Below are positions 19,904 to 29,836 of a stretch of DNA of 64,000 bases, piece after piece. The notes below the pieces were generated by a model. The model saw only the letters and a list, made by a program, of their open reading frames with translations. It was not told where the DNA came from and did not search any database. Origin of the DNA: Novosphingopyxis iocasae (GTDB lineage: Bacteria; Pseudomonadota; Alphaproteobacteria; Sphingomonadales; Sphingomonadaceae). Numbering within the stretch: position 1 is the first letter of the stretch; each line of letters opens with the position of its first letter. Location of the stretch: the NCBI RefSeq assembly GCF_014334095.1, contig NZ_CP060495.1, forward strand, positions 829,001 through 893,000. The letters are read 5' to 3'. The translations under genes were made by a program, and so were the position numbers.

Positions 19904-21906
19904 TCCGCGGCCTCCAGCATGTCGATGCCGTGAACCAGTTCGGCCGAACAGCGGTTCATCGTCTCGCTCGCGCGGCAGATGGCGTTGGTCAGATAATAAT
20001 CACGGATCGGATAAGACACCGTACCGCTCGCCTTGTCGGCGAGCTTAGGCGGCGACCAATCATAAGCGACCAGCCCTTCTTCGGCCAGCGCGGGAACGTC
20101 AATGTACATCGCGGCGCGCAGGCCGTCGAAATCGTCGAACGGCAGGGTGTGGCCCAGCACGTCGGAGAGGGCGCGGAAAATCGCCCAATCCTCGCGCGCG
20201 TCGCCCGGCGCGAACACTGCCTTCGCGCTGCGCTGAACGCGGCCCTCGATATTGACATAGGTGCCGGCCTTTTCCGGATAGGCCGCCGCCGGCAGAATGA
20301 CGTCCGCCGCGTGCGCGCCCGCATCGCCATGATGACCGACATAGACCTTGAACGTGCCGTCGAATTTCGAAAAATCGACCTCGTCCGCCCCCAAGAAGAA
20401 TGCGAGCTTCGGCTTCGCGCCGACAATATCGCCGATGCCTCCAGCCTGCGCGTAACCAAGCAGAAGTCCACCCATACGCGCGGCAGCCGTGTGCAAGACG
20501 TTGAAGCCGTTCCAGCCATCGCGAACAATTTTGTGATCGCTCGCCAGCTTAAGCGCGGCACCATGGGCACCTTCGCTGCCGAGCGCGGCGGGCCCCACGA
20601 TGATGACGGGCTTCTCGGCATTTTTCAATGCGTCAACCAGCGCATCGGGCAAGTTGCCAAGCCCGCCCAGATCTTCGCCAAGCCACTCGGCCTTATACGT
20701 CAGGTTCGTCTCGGGGCCGAAGGCATAGACCTTCGCGCCGCGCTTGATCGCCTTGCGGATGCGCGTGTTGACCAGCGGCGCTTCGTGGCGCGGATTGCTG
20801 CCGATGAGCAGCACCAGATCGGCATGCTCCAGATCGGCGAGCGGCGTGTTGAAACGCACCGCGTCATAGCTGGTGACGTCATAATCGAGGCCGGTCTGGC
20901 GCCCTTCGAGATGATCGGAGCCCAGCGCCTTCACCAGCGCCTTGGCTGCGTACATCGTCTCGCAATCGACCAAATCACCGGCAATCGCCGCGACGGAGGA
21001 ACCGGCGTTTACATCGGCAATCGCCTGAAACGCTTCCTTCCAGCTAGCCGCCTGCAACTTTCCGTCACGGCGCACATAAGGTTTGTCGAGACGGCGATGC
21101 ATCAGGCCATCGATGACGTAGCGCGCCTTGTCGGTCGCCCACTCCTCGTTCACATCGTCGTTCACGCGCGGAAGTACGCGCAGAACTTCGCGCCCGCGCG
21201 CATCAAAACGGATGTTCGTGCCCACCGCGTCCATCACATCGATGCCGAGCGTCTTTTTCAGCTCCCAAGGCCGCGCCTCGAAAGCATAGGGCTTGGACGT
21301 GAGCGCGCCGACTGGGCACAGATCGACCACATTGCCCGAAAGCTCGCTGTTTACCGCCTCTTCCAGATAAGAGGTGATCTGCATGTTCTCGCCGCGGCCG
21401 ATCGCACCGATTTCCTCGACGCCGGCAACTTCCTCGGCAAAACGGACGCAGCGCGTGCAGTGAATGCAGCGGGTCATGATCGTTTTCACGATCGGACCCA
21501 TATACTTCTCGGTCACGGCGCGCTTGTTCAGCTCATAGCGGCTCTTGCCCTTGCCATATGCCATGGCCTGATCCTGCAGATCGCACTCGCCGCCCTGATC
21601 GCAGATCGGGCAGTCAAGCGGATGGTTGATCAGCAAGAATTCCATCACGCCCTCGCGAGCATGCTTCACCATTTCGCTGTCGGTGCGAATTTCCTGGCCC
21701 TCAGTAGCGGGCAGCGCGCAACTCGCCTGCGGCTTCGGCGGTCCGGGCTTCACTTCAACCAGGCACATGCGGCAATTGCCGGCGATCGACAGCCGTTCAT
21801 GATAACAGAAGCGCGGGATCTCCTTGCCGGCCAACTCACAGGCCTGCAACACGGTCGCGCCGTCCGGAACCTCGAGTTCCTGTCCGTCTACGGTGACCTT
21901 TGGCAT
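19900..21906 (-). CDS. nuoG: NADH-quinone oxidoreductase subunit G
   Basis: 668 aa, the largest peripheral subunit. The N-terminal [2Fe-2S] domain shows FCYHERLSIAGNCRMC followed by a fourth Cys. Next comes the His-Cys3 cluster site (HPLDCPICDQGGECDLQD) and a [4Fe-4S] site (RCIHCTRCVRF with CPVGALTSK), then a molybdopterin-oxidoreductase-like domain without cofactor ligands. The ATG at 21906 overlaps the nuoF stop (taatg). Confidence 0.97.
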   Translation of the reverse strand: MPKVTVDGQELEVPDGATVLQACELAGKEIPRFCYHERLSIAGNCRMCLVEVKPGPPKPQASCALPATEGQEIRTDSEMVKHAREGVMEFLLINHPLDCPICDQGGECDLQDQAMAYGKGKSRYELNKRAVTEKYMGPIVKTIMTRCIHCTRCVRFAEEVAGVEEIGAIGRGENMQITSYLEEAVNSELSGNVVDLCPVGALTSKPYAFEARPWELKKTLGIDVMDAVGTNIRFDARGREVLRVLPRVNDDVNEEWATDKARYVIDGLMHRRLDKPYVRRDGKLQAASWKEAFQAIADVNAGSSVAAIAGDLVDCETMYAAKALVKALGSDHLEGRQTGLDYDVTSYDAVRFNTPLADLEHADLVLLIGSNPRHEAPLVNTRIRKAIKRGAKVYAFGPETNLTYKAEWLGEDLGGLGNLPDALVDALKNAEKPVIIVGPAALGSEGAHGAALKLASDHKIVRDGWNGFNVLHTAAARMGGLLLGYAQAGGIGDIVGAKPKLAFFLGADEVDFSKFDGTFKVYVGHHGDAGAHAADVILPAAAYPEKAGTYVNIEGRVQRSAKAVFAPGDAREDWAIFRALSDVLGHTLPFDDFDGLRAAMYIDVPALAEEGLVAYDWSPPKLADKASGTVSYPIRDYYLTNAICRASETMNRCSAELVHGIDMLEAAE

Positions 21907-23216
21907 TATTCCGCTGCCTCCATCATCGGCGCGCGGCCGTTCTTCTCTTCGATCCGCCGCTCTATTTCCGGGCGGAAGTGGCGGATGAGGCCCTGGATCG
22001 GCCAGGCGGCCGCATCACCAAGGGCGCAGATGGTGTGCCCTTCGATCTGCTTCGTCACCTGCTGCAACATGTCGATGTCCGCGATGTCGGCATCGCCGGT
22101 GCGTAGCTTTTCCATCACGCGCCACATCCAGCCCGTGCCTTCGCGGCAGGGCGTGCACTGGCCGCAGCTTTCATGCTTGTAGAAGTAGCTAATCCGGCTG
22201 ATCGCCTGGACGATATCGGTCGAGCGGTCCATCACGATGACCGCTGCCGTACCGAGGCCGGAGCCAACTTCCTTCAGCCCGTCGAAGTCCATCGGGGCGT
22301 CCATGATCTGTTCGGCTGGCACAAGTGGAACAGACGAGCCGCCCGGGATCACCGCGAGCAGATTGTCCCACCCGCCGCGCACGCCGCCGCAATGCTTTTC
22401 GATCAGGTCGCGGAAGGGGATGCTCATCGCTTCCTCAACCACGCAGGGGCGCTCGACATGGCCGCTGATCTGATAGAGCTTGGTGCCGTGATTGTTCTCG
22501 CGGCCGAAGCTGCTGAACCAGCTTGCCCCGCGCCGCAGGATGGTCGGGACCACCGCAATGCTCTCGACATTGTTCACCGTCGTTGGGCAACCGTAAAGGC
22601 CCGCGCCCGCCGGGAAAGGCGGCTTCAGGCGCGGCTGGCCCTTCTTGCCTTCCAGGCTCTCGATCATCGCGGTTTCTTCGCCGCAGATATAGGCGCCCGC
22701 ACCGCGGTGCAGGTAAACGTCGAAGTCGTAGCCGGATTTCGCCGCGTTTTTGCCAAGCAGGCCGGCGTCATAGGCCTGCTGAATGGCGGCCTCCATCACT
22801 TCAGCCTCGCGGATATACTCGCCGCGGATATAGATATAAGCCGCACGCGCGCGCATCGCGAAACCGGCGACCAGCGCGCCTTCGATCAGCTTATGCGGAT
22901 CGTGCCGCAGAATCTCGCGATCCTTGCAGCTGCCGGGTTCGGATTCGTCGGCATTAATGACGAGGAAGCTTGGGCGACCGTCTTTCGATTCCTTCGGCAT
23001 GAAGGACCATTTGAGGCCCGTCGGGAACCCCGCGCCGCCGCGGCCGCGCAGGCCCGACGCCTTCATCTCCTCGATGATCTTGTCCTGACCACGTGCGATC
23101 AGCGCCTTGGTATCGTCCCAGTCGCCGCGCGCCTGCGCCGCCTGCAGGCCCCAGTCCTGGAAGCCGTAGACGTTGGTGAAAATCCGATCCTTGTCGGCGA
23201 GAAAGTCGAAACTCAT
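21906..23216 (-). CDS. nuoF: NADH-quinone oxidoreductase subunit F
   Basis: 436 aa flavoprotein that oxidises NADH. The NADH/FMN motifs [16 protein letters not shown] (about 57-72) and the [12 protein letters not shown] region are clear. The N3 [4Fe-4S] site [12 protein letters not shown] is followed by a fourth Cys further on. The ATG at 23216 overlaps the stop of the 48-aa gene upstream by 4 bases. Confidence 0.97.
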   Translation of the reverse strand: MSFDFLADKDRIFTNVYGFQDWGLQAAQARGDWDDTKALIARGQDKIIEEMKASGLRGRGGAGFPTGLKWSFMPKESKDGRPSFLVINADESEPGSCKDREILRHDPHKLIEGALVAGFAMRARAAYIYIRGEYIREAEVMEAAIQQAYDAGLLGKNAAKSGYDFDVYLHRGAGAYICGEETAMIESLEGKKGQPRLKPPFPAGAGLYGCPTTVNNVESIAVVPTILRRGASWFSSFGRENNHGTKLYQISGHVERPCVVEEAMSIPFRDLIEKHCGGVRGGWDNLLAVIPGGSSVPLVPAEQIMDAPMDFDGLKEVGSGLGTAAVIVMDRSTDIVQAISRISYFYKHESCGQCTPCREGTGWMWRVMEKLRTGDADIADIDMLQQVTKQIEGHTICALGDAAAWPIQGLIRHFRPEIERRIEEKNGRAPMMEAAE

Positions 23217-23359
23217 GCCCCGCCTCCCATGGCGAAATACAGGCCCGCGGCAATCGCGATGGCAATGACAATACCGAACGTCTTCACAACGCCCTTCAGC
23301 AACTTAAGGGCGATGAACAGGACGATCAGTCCGATAATGATCGGGACGACCAGCTCCAT
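23213..23359 (-). CDS. 48-aa membrane protein between nuoE and nuoF
   Basis: 48 aa. It starts [20 protein letters not shown], then a short basic turn (LKGVVKTF), a second hydrophobic stretch and a glycine-rich end (MGGGA). Its ATG at 23359 overlaps the nuoE stop (tgatg) and its TGA overlaps the nuoF ATG (atga), so there is no free base between nuoE, this gene and nuoF. The exact fit of start and stop into both overlaps is strong evidence of a genuine gene. No family recognised. Its position suggests a small accessory or membrane-anchoring factor for complex I. Confidence 0.8.
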   Translation of the reverse strand: MELVVPIIIGLIVLFIALKLLKGVVKTFGIVIAIAIAAGLYFAMGGGA

Positions 23360-24045
23360 CACCATTCGCCCCGATAATCGTGATTTTCATCAACCATAGC
23401 CTTCAGCGTTGTCGGCCCGCCTACAGGTTCTGACGTGTGACGTCCCTCGATCTGCGTACCGGTTTTCGGACTTTCGCCATTTGCCAACGCATCGAGGATC
23501 TGCACGGTCTTATCGTAATCAAGATCTTCGTAATTATCGTCGTTGATCTGCACCATCGGCGCGGTGGCGCAATTGCCCATGCACTCCACCTCGGTCAACG
23601 TGAACATGCCGTCGGGGGTCGTCTTGCCCTTCACCATGCCCTTGTTCTTGCAAGCGGCCATGACGTCGTCCGAACCGCGCAGCATGCAGGGCGTGGTGCC
23701 GCAGACCTGCACGTGGTAGCGGCCGACCGGCTCCAGATTGTACATGGTGTAAAAGGTCGCGACCTCATAGGCGCGGATGTACGGCATATCGAGCTGCGCT
23801 GCGACATATTCGATCACCGGAACCGGCAGCCATCCCTGCGTTTGCGTTTGCGCACCGATCTGGCGCTGCGCGAGATCGAGCAGCGGCATGACAGCACTGC
23901 GCTGACGCCCTTCGGGATAGCGAGCGATATACATCTTTGCCTTTTCCGCATTTTCCGCGGTCCAGGCAAAATCCGCGAAAGGCCGCTCGTCGGCAGCTGT
24001 TGGCTCCGCGATCTGCTTTTCATTGGCGTAAGTGGGGCCGGTCAA
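23359..24045 (-). CDS. nuoE: NADH-quinone oxidoreductase subunit E
   Basis: 228 aa thioredoxin-like [2Fe-2S] subunit that pairs with NuoF. The cluster ligands are in [10 protein letters not shown] and [10 protein letters not shown]. The last 40 residues form an alphaproteobacterial-type tail. The start is TTG at 24045, overlapping the nuoD stop as ttga, with ggagag 8 bases before it. No in-frame ATG occurs until well inside the fold, so the TTG is likely real. Confidence 0.96.
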   Translation of the reverse strand: MTGPTYANEKQIAEPTAADERPFADFAWTAENAEKAKMYIARYPEGRQRSAVMPLLDLAQRQIGAQTQTQGWLPVPVIEYVAAQLDMPYIRAYEVATFYTMYNLEPVGRYHVQVCGTTPCMLRGSDDVMAACKNKGMVKGKTTPDGMFTLTEVECMGNCATAPMVQINDDNYEDLDYDKTVQILDALANGESPKTGTQIEGRHTSEPVGGPTTLKAMVDENHDYRGEW

Positions 24046-25277
24046 CGGTCGCTCTCCCCGAAAACGACGTCGATCGCGCCAAGAATGGCGGTCGCGTCGG
24101 GCAGCATGTGCCCCTTTGTCATAAAATCCATTGCCTGCAGGTGGCTGAAGGCGGTCGGGCGGATCTTGCAGCGATAAGGTTTGTTCGAACCATCGCTTAC
24201 CAGATACACGCCGAACTCCCCCTTGGGGCTTTCGGTCGCCACATAAACCTCACCCTCGGGCACATGGAAGCCTTCGGTGTAGAGCTTGAAGTGATGGATC
24301 AGCGCTTCCATCGTCTGCTTCATCTCTGCGCGCTTGGGCGGTACCACCTTGCGGTCGTCGCTCGCGATCGGCCCCTCGGGCATCTCGGCAAGGCACTGCT
24401 TCATGATCCGCGCGGACTGACGGCACTCCTCGACGCGCACCATCATGCGGTCATAGCAATCACCATTGGTGCCGACAGGTACGTCGAACTCCATCCGGTC
24501 ATACACGTCATAAGGCTGCGACTTGCGCAGATCCCACGGAATGCCGGAGCCACGAATCATCGGACCGGAGAAGCCGCGCGCAATCGCCTCATCGCGCGAT
24601 ACGACCGCGATATCGACATTGCGCTGCTTAAAGATGCGGTTGTCGGCCACCAGGCTGATGGCATCTTCGAACAGGCGCGGGAACCGCGTGTCGAGCCAAT
24701 CACCGATATCGGTCAGCAGCTTCAGCGGAACGTCCTGATGAACGCCGCCGGGGCGAAAATAGGCGCTGTGCATGCGCGCACCGGACGCGCGCTCGAAGAA
24801 CTGCAGGCAATCCTCACGAATTTCGAACAGCCACAGGTTCGGCGTCATCGCGCCTACGTCCATGACATGGCTGCCAAGGTTCAGCAGATGGTTCGAAATG
24901 CGCGTCAGTTCTGCAAAGAACACCCGCAAATACTGCGCACGCAGCGGCACCTCAAGGTTCAGCAGCTTCTCGATGGCCAGCACATAGCTATGCTCCATGC
25001 ACAGCGGAGAGCAGTAATCGAGCCGGTCAAAATAAGGCAGCGCCTGAAGGTATGTCTTATACTCGATCAGTTTCTCGGTGCCGCGGTGGAGCAGGCCGAC
25101 ATGCGGATCGACGCGCTCCACGATTTCGCCGTCCAGTTCCATCACCATGCGCAGCACGCCGTGCGCTGCGGGATGCTGGGGACCGAAATTGATCGTGTAG
25201 TTCTGGATATCGAGATCGCCGGTCGTCGGATCGGCGGCATCCGCATCGTGACGCATCTCTTCAAGGAAATCAGCCAT
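24042..25277 (-). CDS. nuoD: NADH-quinone oxidoreductase subunit D
   Basis: 411 aa homologue of the mitochondrial 49-kDa subunit, lining the quinone site with NuoB. It shows [21 protein letters not shown]-like sequence near residue 31 and the family C-terminus ending in D-x-V-F-G-E-S-D-R. The ATG at 25277 shares a base with the nuoC stop. Confidence 0.97.
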   Translation of the reverse strand: MADFLEEMRHDADAADPTTGDLDIQNYTINFGPQHPAAHGVLRMVMELDGEIVERVDPHVGLLHRGTEKLIEYKTYLQALPYFDRLDYCSPLCMEHSYVLAIEKLLNLEVPLRAQYLRVFFAELTRISNHLLNLGSHVMDVGAMTPNLWLFEIREDCLQFFERASGARMHSAYFRPGGVHQDVPLKLLTDIGDWLDTRFPRLFEDAISLVADNRIFKQRNVDIAVVSRDEAIARGFSGPMIRGSGIPWDLRKSQPYDVYDRMEFDVPVGTNGDCYDRMMVRVEECRQSARIMKQCLAEMPEGPIASDDRKVVPPKRAEMKQTMEALIHHFKLYTEGFHVPEGEVYVATESPKGEFGVYLVSDGSNKPYRCKIRPTAFSHLQAMDFMTKGHMLPDATAILGAIDVVFGESDR

Positions 25278-26128
25278 CAGTCCTTGCCCCCGGCCTTCTC
25301 CTGGCCGTCCTTATCGACCGTCTTTTCGGCCTCATGCTCCTTGGCGTTCCCGCCTTCGGTCTGGTCGGGCGCATCGGGCTTTTCCTTGCCACTATCCTTC
25401 ACAGCGGGACTGCCTTCGGACTTCGCCTCGGCAGCCTTCTTGTCCGCCTTGGCACCGGCACCGGTATCGCTCTTCTTCTCGGTCACCTGAGGATCGTCGA
25501 TGTCAGCGCCGGTGGTGCGCTTCTCATCGCCGGGCAGCACATAGTCCGCGCCTTCCCAAGGGCTCATGAAGTCGAAGCTGCGGAAGTCCTGCGCCAGCTC
25601 AACGGGTTCGTAAACCACGCGCTGCTGCTCTTCGGAATAGCGCATCTCGACATAGCCGGTAAGCGGGAAGTCCTTGCGGAAAGGATGGCCGCGAAAGCCG
25701 TAATCCGTCAGGATGCGGCGCAGGTCCGGATGACCGGAGAACAATACGCCGTACATGTCGAAAACCTCGCGCTCCAACCAGTCGGCATTCGGCCAGACGG
25801 TCGTCGCGGTCGGTACAGGATGATCCTCATCCGTCGTCACCTTCACGCGGATGCGATGGTTTTTGGTGAGACTCAACAGATGATAGCAGACCTCGAACCG
25901 CTCGGGCCGATCCGGATAATCGACACCGGCGATCTCCGCGAGCATCTGATAGCTATGTTCGTCGCGCAGCATCCGTAGCGCATCCTCGATGCTGTCGCGC
26001 GCGACGGTGATGCTGATCTCGCCATGACTTTCCTTGCCCTCGACGAACATGTCGCCAAGCGCGCTGGTCAGCGCCTTGAGGACGCCTTCGTTGGAGGCGT
26101 GGCGGGGTGCGGAGTGGAGAACGGCCAT
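25277..26128 (-). CDS. nuoC: NADH-quinone oxidoreductase subunit C, with a charged C-terminal tail
   Basis: 283 aa. The conserved 30-kDa subunit core runs to about residue 210 and includes [20 protein letters not shown] and [15 protein letters not shown]. After it comes a 70-residue low-complexity tail rich in Lys, Glu, Ala and Asp with no predicted fold. The ATG at 26128 lies one base after the nuoB stop; a TTG at 26140 is in frame but less likely. Confidence 0.96.
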   Translation of the reverse strand: MAVLHSAPRHASNEGVLKALTSALGDMFVEGKESHGEISITVARDSIEDALRMLRDEHSYQMLAEIAGVDYPDRPERFEVCYHLLSLTKNHRIRVKVTTDEDHPVPTATTVWPNADWLEREVFDMYGVLFSGHPDLRRILTDYGFRGHPFRKDFPLTGYVEMRYSEEQQRVVYEPVELAQDFRSFDFMSPWEGADYVLPGDEKRTTGADIDDPQVTEKKSDTGAGAKADKKAAEAKSEGSPAVKDSGKEKPDAPDQTEGGNAKEHEAEKTVDKDGQEKAGGKD

Positions 26129-26129
26129 G

Positions 26130-26705
26130 TCAGCGCTCAATCGTTCCGACGCGGCGGATCTTCCGCTGCAGCTGCATCACGCCGTAAAGCAGTGCTTCGG
26201 CAGTCGGCGGGCAACCGGGAACGTAGATATCAACCGGTACAATCCGGTCGCATCCGCGCACCACGGAATAGCTGTAATGATAGTAGCCGCCGCCATTGGC
26301 GCAGCTGCCCATCGAGATCACATATTTGGGATCGGACATCTGATCGTAAACCGTGCGCAGCGCCGGTGCCATCTTGTTGCACAGCGTTCCCGCAACAATC
26401 ATGACGTCGCTCTGGCGCGGAGAAGCACGCGGCGCAGCGCCGAAACGCTCCATGTCATAACGCGGCATGTTTACGTGGATCATCTCCACTGCGCAGCACG
26501 CCAGACCGAAGGTCATCCACCACAGCGAGCCGGTGCGGGCCCACTGGAACAGCTCCTCGGTCGAGGTGACGAGGAAGCCCTTGTCCTGCACTTCGCTGTT
26601 CAGCGAGTTGTAGAAATCCTCGTCAGGCGGCGTCACTTCGCCCTGCCCGCGCGGACCCCAATTCTGACCCTCGGTGGCCTGCGTGGTATCGGCGCTCATT
26701 CCCAT
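26130..26705 (-). CDS. nuoB: NADH-quinone oxidoreductase subunit B
   Basis: 191 aa subunit carrying cluster N2, the electron donor to quinone. The ligands are the tandem Cys in GLACCAVEM, the Cys in [10 protein letters not shown] and the Cys in [14 protein letters not shown]. The ATG at 26705 overlaps nuoA by 10 bases. A second Met two codons on (26699) gives an atga overlap and may be the true start. Confidence 0.97.
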   Translation of the reverse strand: MGMSADTTQATEGQNWGPRGQGEVTPPDEDFYNSLNSEVQDKGFLVTSTEELFQWARTGSLWWMTFGLACCAVEMIHVNMPRYDMERFGAAPRASPRQSDVMIVAGTLCNKMAPALRTVYDQMSDPKYVISMGSCANGGGYYHYSYSVVRGCDRIVPVDIYVPGCPPTAEALLYGVMQLQRKIRRVGTIER

Positions 26706-27085
26706 TCCAGTGCTCCCACTTTCCAGGCGTAGACAAAGCCGATCACCAGTTCGAACAGGAAGACCATCATGGTTGCCCAGCCAGCAAAGCCGATTTCCTC
26801 AAGGCTCACCGCCCAGGGAAAGAGGAAGGCTGCTTCCAGATCGAAGATGATGAAGAGGATCGCCACCAGATAGAAGCGCACGTCGAACTGGCTGCGCGAA
26901 TCCTCGAACGCAGGAAAGCCGCACTCATATTCGGCCAGCTTCGCCGCCGTCGGCTTGTGCGCCCCGGTCAGGCGGGCAACGCCCATCGGCAGGAACACGA
27001 ACACGCAGGAAATTGCGAGCGCGACGCCGAGAAACAGAAGGATCGGCAGATATTGGGAGAGATCGACCACTGGGGCTTTGTCCAT
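26696..27085 (-). CDS. nuoA: NADH-quinone oxidoreductase subunit A
   Basis: 129 aa, three membrane helices, first gene of the complex I series. The family motif [20 protein letters not shown] is split by a matrix-side loop, with [16 protein letters not shown] after it. ATG start at 27085. A promoter-like sequence lies 20-45 bases upstream, in the 106-base gap after suhB. Confidence 0.97.
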   Translation of the reverse strand: MDKAPVVDLSQYLPILLFLGVALAISCVFVFLPMGVARLTGAHKPTAAKLAEYECGFPAFEDSRSQFDVRFYLVAILFIIFDLEAAFLFPWAVSLEEIGFAGWATMMVFLFELVIGFVYAWKVGALEWE

Positions 27086-27103
27086 TATCAGTTATGCCCG
27101 CGC

Positions 27104-27131
27104 TTCTAAGCAGCTTGCCCGCGCCCCGCAA
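27104..27131 (-). promoter_or_regulatory. Putative nuo promoter
   Basis: On the minus strand, ttgcgg (27126-27131) and ttagaa (27104-27109) are spaced by 16 bases, 19 bases before the nuoA start codon. The form cttgcg-N16-ttagaag resembles sigma-70 promoters of sphingomonads. A gc-rich hairpin (ccccgc/gcgggg) overlaps the -35 box. Pattern match only. Confidence 0.35.
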
Positions 27132-27191
27132 GGGTGCGGGGGCGGAAAACATCGTGACGAAATCGCAACCAGTCGGGCGGGAATGGGCGGC

Positions 27192-28025
27192 TCAGGCCGC
27201 CTCGCGCTTTTCCTTGAGCGCCTGCGCCAGGAGCTTATGCAGCTTGCTGTGCAAGGCGTCATTGGCGGCAAGCACCTGCGCATCGGCGATAGCCGGGCTG
27301 CGCCCGCGCCAATCGGTCACGAATCCGCCCGCCTCGCGCACCATCAGGCAGCCCGCAGCAGTATCCCAAGGCGAAAGGCCGCTTTCCCAGAAACCGTCAT
27401 AACGTCCAGCAGCCAGCCAAGCGAGATCGAGCGAGGCAGCGCCGAAGCGGCGGATACCGGCCACCTGCGGGCCGATCTTGCCAAAAATCGCTTCCCACTC
27501 CGCCATGTCGCCATGGCCCTGGAACGGAACGCCGGTGGCGATCAGGGATTCGGAAAGATCACGGCGTGCCGATACGCGCAGGCGGCGATCGTGCAGCCAC
27601 GCGCCGCGGCTGCGTTCGGCCCAGAAGCTCTCGTCTGTCAGCGGCTGATAGATCAGGCAGGCGAACACCTCGCCCCAGCCGCCGTCCGGCTTGGCTTCCT
27701 GCGCCGCGATGGAAATTGCGAAATGCGGGATCGAGTGGAGGAAATTGGACGTGCCGTCGAGCGGATCGATCACGAAGCGCGGTTCGCCCGGCTCGCCCTC
27801 GATCGTTCCGCCCTCTTCCAGTTCGAAACCCCAGCCCGGCCGCGCCTTGGTAAGCTCATCGTAGAGCGTGCGTTCGGACTTCTGATCCGCTTTGGACACG
27901 AAGTCCGAAGGCCCCTTCTTGGAGACCTGCAGATGCTCGACTTCGGAAAAGTCGCGCCGAAGACGCGTGCCCGCCTTGCGGGCGGCACGCTCCATTACCG
28001 TAACGAGGCCGGACTTTGCTGGCAT
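27192..28025 (-). CDS. suhB: Inositol monophosphatase family protein
   Basis: 277 aa Mg-dependent phosphatase of the FIG superfamily. Metal-binding motifs are the Glu pair ELEEGG, IDPLDGTSNFLH (about 86-97) and SPWDTAAG (about 217-224). SuhB proteins dephosphorylate inositol-1-phosphate and can also act in rRNA transcription. The ATG at 28025 shares a base with the stop of the upstream secreted-protein gene. Confidence 0.93.
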   Translation of the reverse strand: MPAKSGLVTVMERAARKAGTRLRRDFSEVEHLQVSKKGPSDFVSKADQKSERTLYDELTKARPGWGFELEEGGTIEGEPGEPRFVIDPLDGTSNFLHSIPHFAISIAAQEAKPDGGWGEVFACLIYQPLTDESFWAERSRGAWLHDRRLRVSARRDLSESLIATGVPFQGHGDMAEWEAIFGKIGPQVAGIRRFGAASLDLAWLAAGRYDGFWESGLSPWDTAAGCLMVREAGGFVTDWRGRSPAIADAQVLAANDALHSKLHKLLAQALKEKREAA

Positions 28026-28411
28026 CAGCGGCTCTGCGGAGCCGGCGTGGCGGGGGCCGCCGCGCTATCGTCTGCCGTCTTGGCTTTGCGCGCGCCGCAA
28101 ACCACCGCGGCCACGTTGAACACGTTCTCCGGCTTGGTCGCATCGATCTGCGGATTGGCCGCCAGAACCTTGCCGGTCTGCTCGGCGATCGCCTTGATCG
28201 AATTGTCGTACATGCAGCCGAAAAGCGCGTTCTTTTCCTGCTCGGTAATCTGGTCGGAACGCACGGCCTGGCTGAACGAACCGAAGATGATGCCGCCGCG
28301 ATCGATATCGGCCTGCTCGCTCGCGCTCGGCGCAGCCGGAGCAGCGTCCTGCGCGAAAGCGGGGACGGCGGCGGCCAGCGTGGCGGCGGCAAAAAGGATG
28401 GTCTTGCGCAT
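28025..28411 (-). CDS. Secreted hypothetical protein
   Basis: 128 aa. A signal peptide (basic MRKT, a hydrophobic core and an A-F-A cleavage site near residue 20) is followed by an Ala/Pro linker and a small domain with two Cys (GCMYDN and VVCGARK) that could form a disulfide in the periplasm. The tail is Ala/Pro-rich. It is sandwiched between efp (2-base gap) and suhB (1-base overlap), so it is part of the same operon. No known family recognised. Confidence 0.8.
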   Translation of the reverse strand: MRKTILFAAATLAAAVPAFAQDAAPAAPSASEQADIDRGGIIFGSFSQAVRSDQITEQEKNALFGCMYDNSIKAIAEQTGKVLAANPQIDATKPENVFNVAAVVCGARKAKTADDSAAAPATPAPQSR

Positions 28412-28413
28412 AG

Positions 28414-28977
28414 TTACTCTGCCTTCTTCACATATTCCTTGGCGTACACATCGACAATGATGCGCGTGCCCGCCGCGATATGCGGCGGCACCATCACGCG
28501 CACGCCATTGTCGAGCACGGCCGGCTTGTAGCTGGAGGAAGCTGTCTGTCCCTTGACTACGGCATCGGCCTCGACGATTTCCGCTTCCACCTGATCGGGC
28601 AGCTGCACCGAAATCGGCCGCTCCTCGTACAGTTCCAGCGTCACGTCCATCCCGTCCGTCAGGAACGGGGCTTCGTCGCCGAGCATGTCGGCGTCGAGAT
28701 TGATCTGTTCGTAGGTGTCCTTGTCCATGAACACCAGATGCCCGCCATCTGCGTAGAGATACTGGAATTCCTTGGTATCGAGGCGCACCTTTTCCACCGT
28801 ATCGGCAGAGCGGAAACGTACGTTCGTCTTCCGCCCATCGATCAGGTTCTTCATTTCCACCTGCATATAGGCGCCGCCCTTGCCGGGCTGGGTGTGCTGG
28901 ATCTTGGCGACCTTCCAGAGGCCTTTTTCATATTCCAGGATATTGCCGGGACGGATGTCGACGCCGCTGATCTTCAT
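28414..28977 (-). CDS. efp: Elongation factor P
   Basis: 187 aa three-domain translation factor that relieves ribosome stalling at proline stretches. The N-terminal KOW domain carries the exposed loop [11 protein letters not shown] with the Lys (about residue 33) that is modified in many bacteria. OB domains follow ([17 protein letters not shown] and later). The length is standard. It heads the minus-strand gene series that continues through nuo to rnj. Confidence 0.97.
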   Translation of the reverse strand: MKISGVDIRPGNILEYEKGLWKVAKIQHTQPGKGGAYMQVEMKNLIDGRKTNVRFRSADTVEKVRLDTKEFQYLYADGGHLVFMDKDTYEQINLDADMLGDEAPFLTDGMDVTLELYEERPISVQLPDQVEAEIVEADAVVKGQTASSSYKPAVLDNGVRVMVPPHIAAGTRIIVDVYAKEYVKKAE

Positions 28978-29044
28978 GGGGAAGCGCTACCTTGACTGGC
29001 GGTGGAAAGAGCGGGACGGGCAAGCCCATCCGCGAGATGGCGCG

Positions 29045-29072
29045 CTTTAACGATCAAGGCGCGCAAGGGCAA
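29045..29072 (-). promoter_or_regulatory. Putative efp promoter
   Basis: On the minus strand, ttgccc (29067-29072) and ttaaag (29045-29050) are separated by 16 bases, 67 bases before the efp start codon. Pattern match only; no transcription data. Confidence 0.3.
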
Positions 29073-29137
29073 TGCCTGTAGCGCTCTGCCTATCCCCCCC
29101 CCTTTACTGTCATCATGCTCCGCAGCGATGCATCGCC

Positions 29138-29821
29138 TCAGCGGGAGAGGAGCGGATAAGGATTGATCGGTGTGCCCTCACTCCAGTTCGCTTCCGGCGT
29201 GGTATTGAGCACCGAGAAATGAAGATGCGGCGCGGCGGGGTCGGCATTGCCGGAAGAGCCCACGGTGCCAAGCGGCTCACCTGCGCGGACCTGCTGCCCC
29301 TCTTTCAGCCCGTTTCGATAGGCGTCGAGATGGGCATAGTAATAGATCGTTCGCTCGTCGGGAGAGCGGACATAGATCGTATTGCCGCCAAGATCGCTCC
29401 AGAACAGCTTCTCGACCGTGCAAGGTGCGGCGGCAAAGACAGGCGTGCCGCTATCCGCCATGATGTCGATCGCCTCATGGGTCCGCGTGCCGCCACCGCG
29501 ATCATCGGTATAGCTGTCCACGAGGTCCGATTTGCGCACCCCGGCCACCGGGATGAACAGCTTTCCCTGATCGGGCGAACCGTTTTGCGGCGTCATGGCG
29601 ACACGCTTGCCGCGCGGCTGCGTCAATCGCGGCTCGGCCACCGGATCGATTTGGGTGCCCTCTCCCCCCTGCCCCGCCACCGGCCCGCCACCGGCCAGTT
29701 CGGCAGGCGACGGAGCTGTGGGCAGGCGGTCGCCGAACAGATAGAACAGCACCAGCCATACGGCCGAGGTAATCACCACGGCCTGCGCGACCAGTCTGAC
29801 GTCCCTCCAGCGGCTCTTCAT
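29138..29821 (-). CDS. M23 family metallopeptidase
   Basis: 227 aa. An N-terminal membrane anchor (about 12-30) is followed by a Pro/Gly-rich linker and a LytM-type domain. Zinc ligands are visible in THEAIDIMA (H-x3-D) and HLHFSV, with a further His in YYYAHLDAY. Such enzymes cut peptidoglycan cross-bridges or activate amidases in the periplasm. It follows the L,D-transpeptidase gene with a 15-base gap, so a joint role in wall remodelling is plausible. Confidence 0.9.
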   Translation of the reverse strand: MKSRWRDVRLVAQAVVITSAVWLVLFYLFGDRLPTAPSPAELAGGGPVAGQGGEGTQIDPVAEPRLTQPRGKRVAMTPQNGSPDQGKLFIPVAGVRKSDLVDSYTDDRGGGTRTHEAIDIMADSGTPVFAAAPCTVEKLFWSDLGGNTIYVRSPDERTIYYYAHLDAYRNGLKEGQQVRAGEPLGTVGSSGNADPAAPHLHFSVLNTTPEANWSEGTPINPYPLLSR

Positions 29822-29836
29822 CGTCAGCGCCGCTCG

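Noticed and set aside
19930-22182. Open plus-strand frame of 750 codons
   Set aside because: Antisense to nuoG and nuoF; composition is a mirror of the GC-rich codon pattern and no family resemblance is seen.
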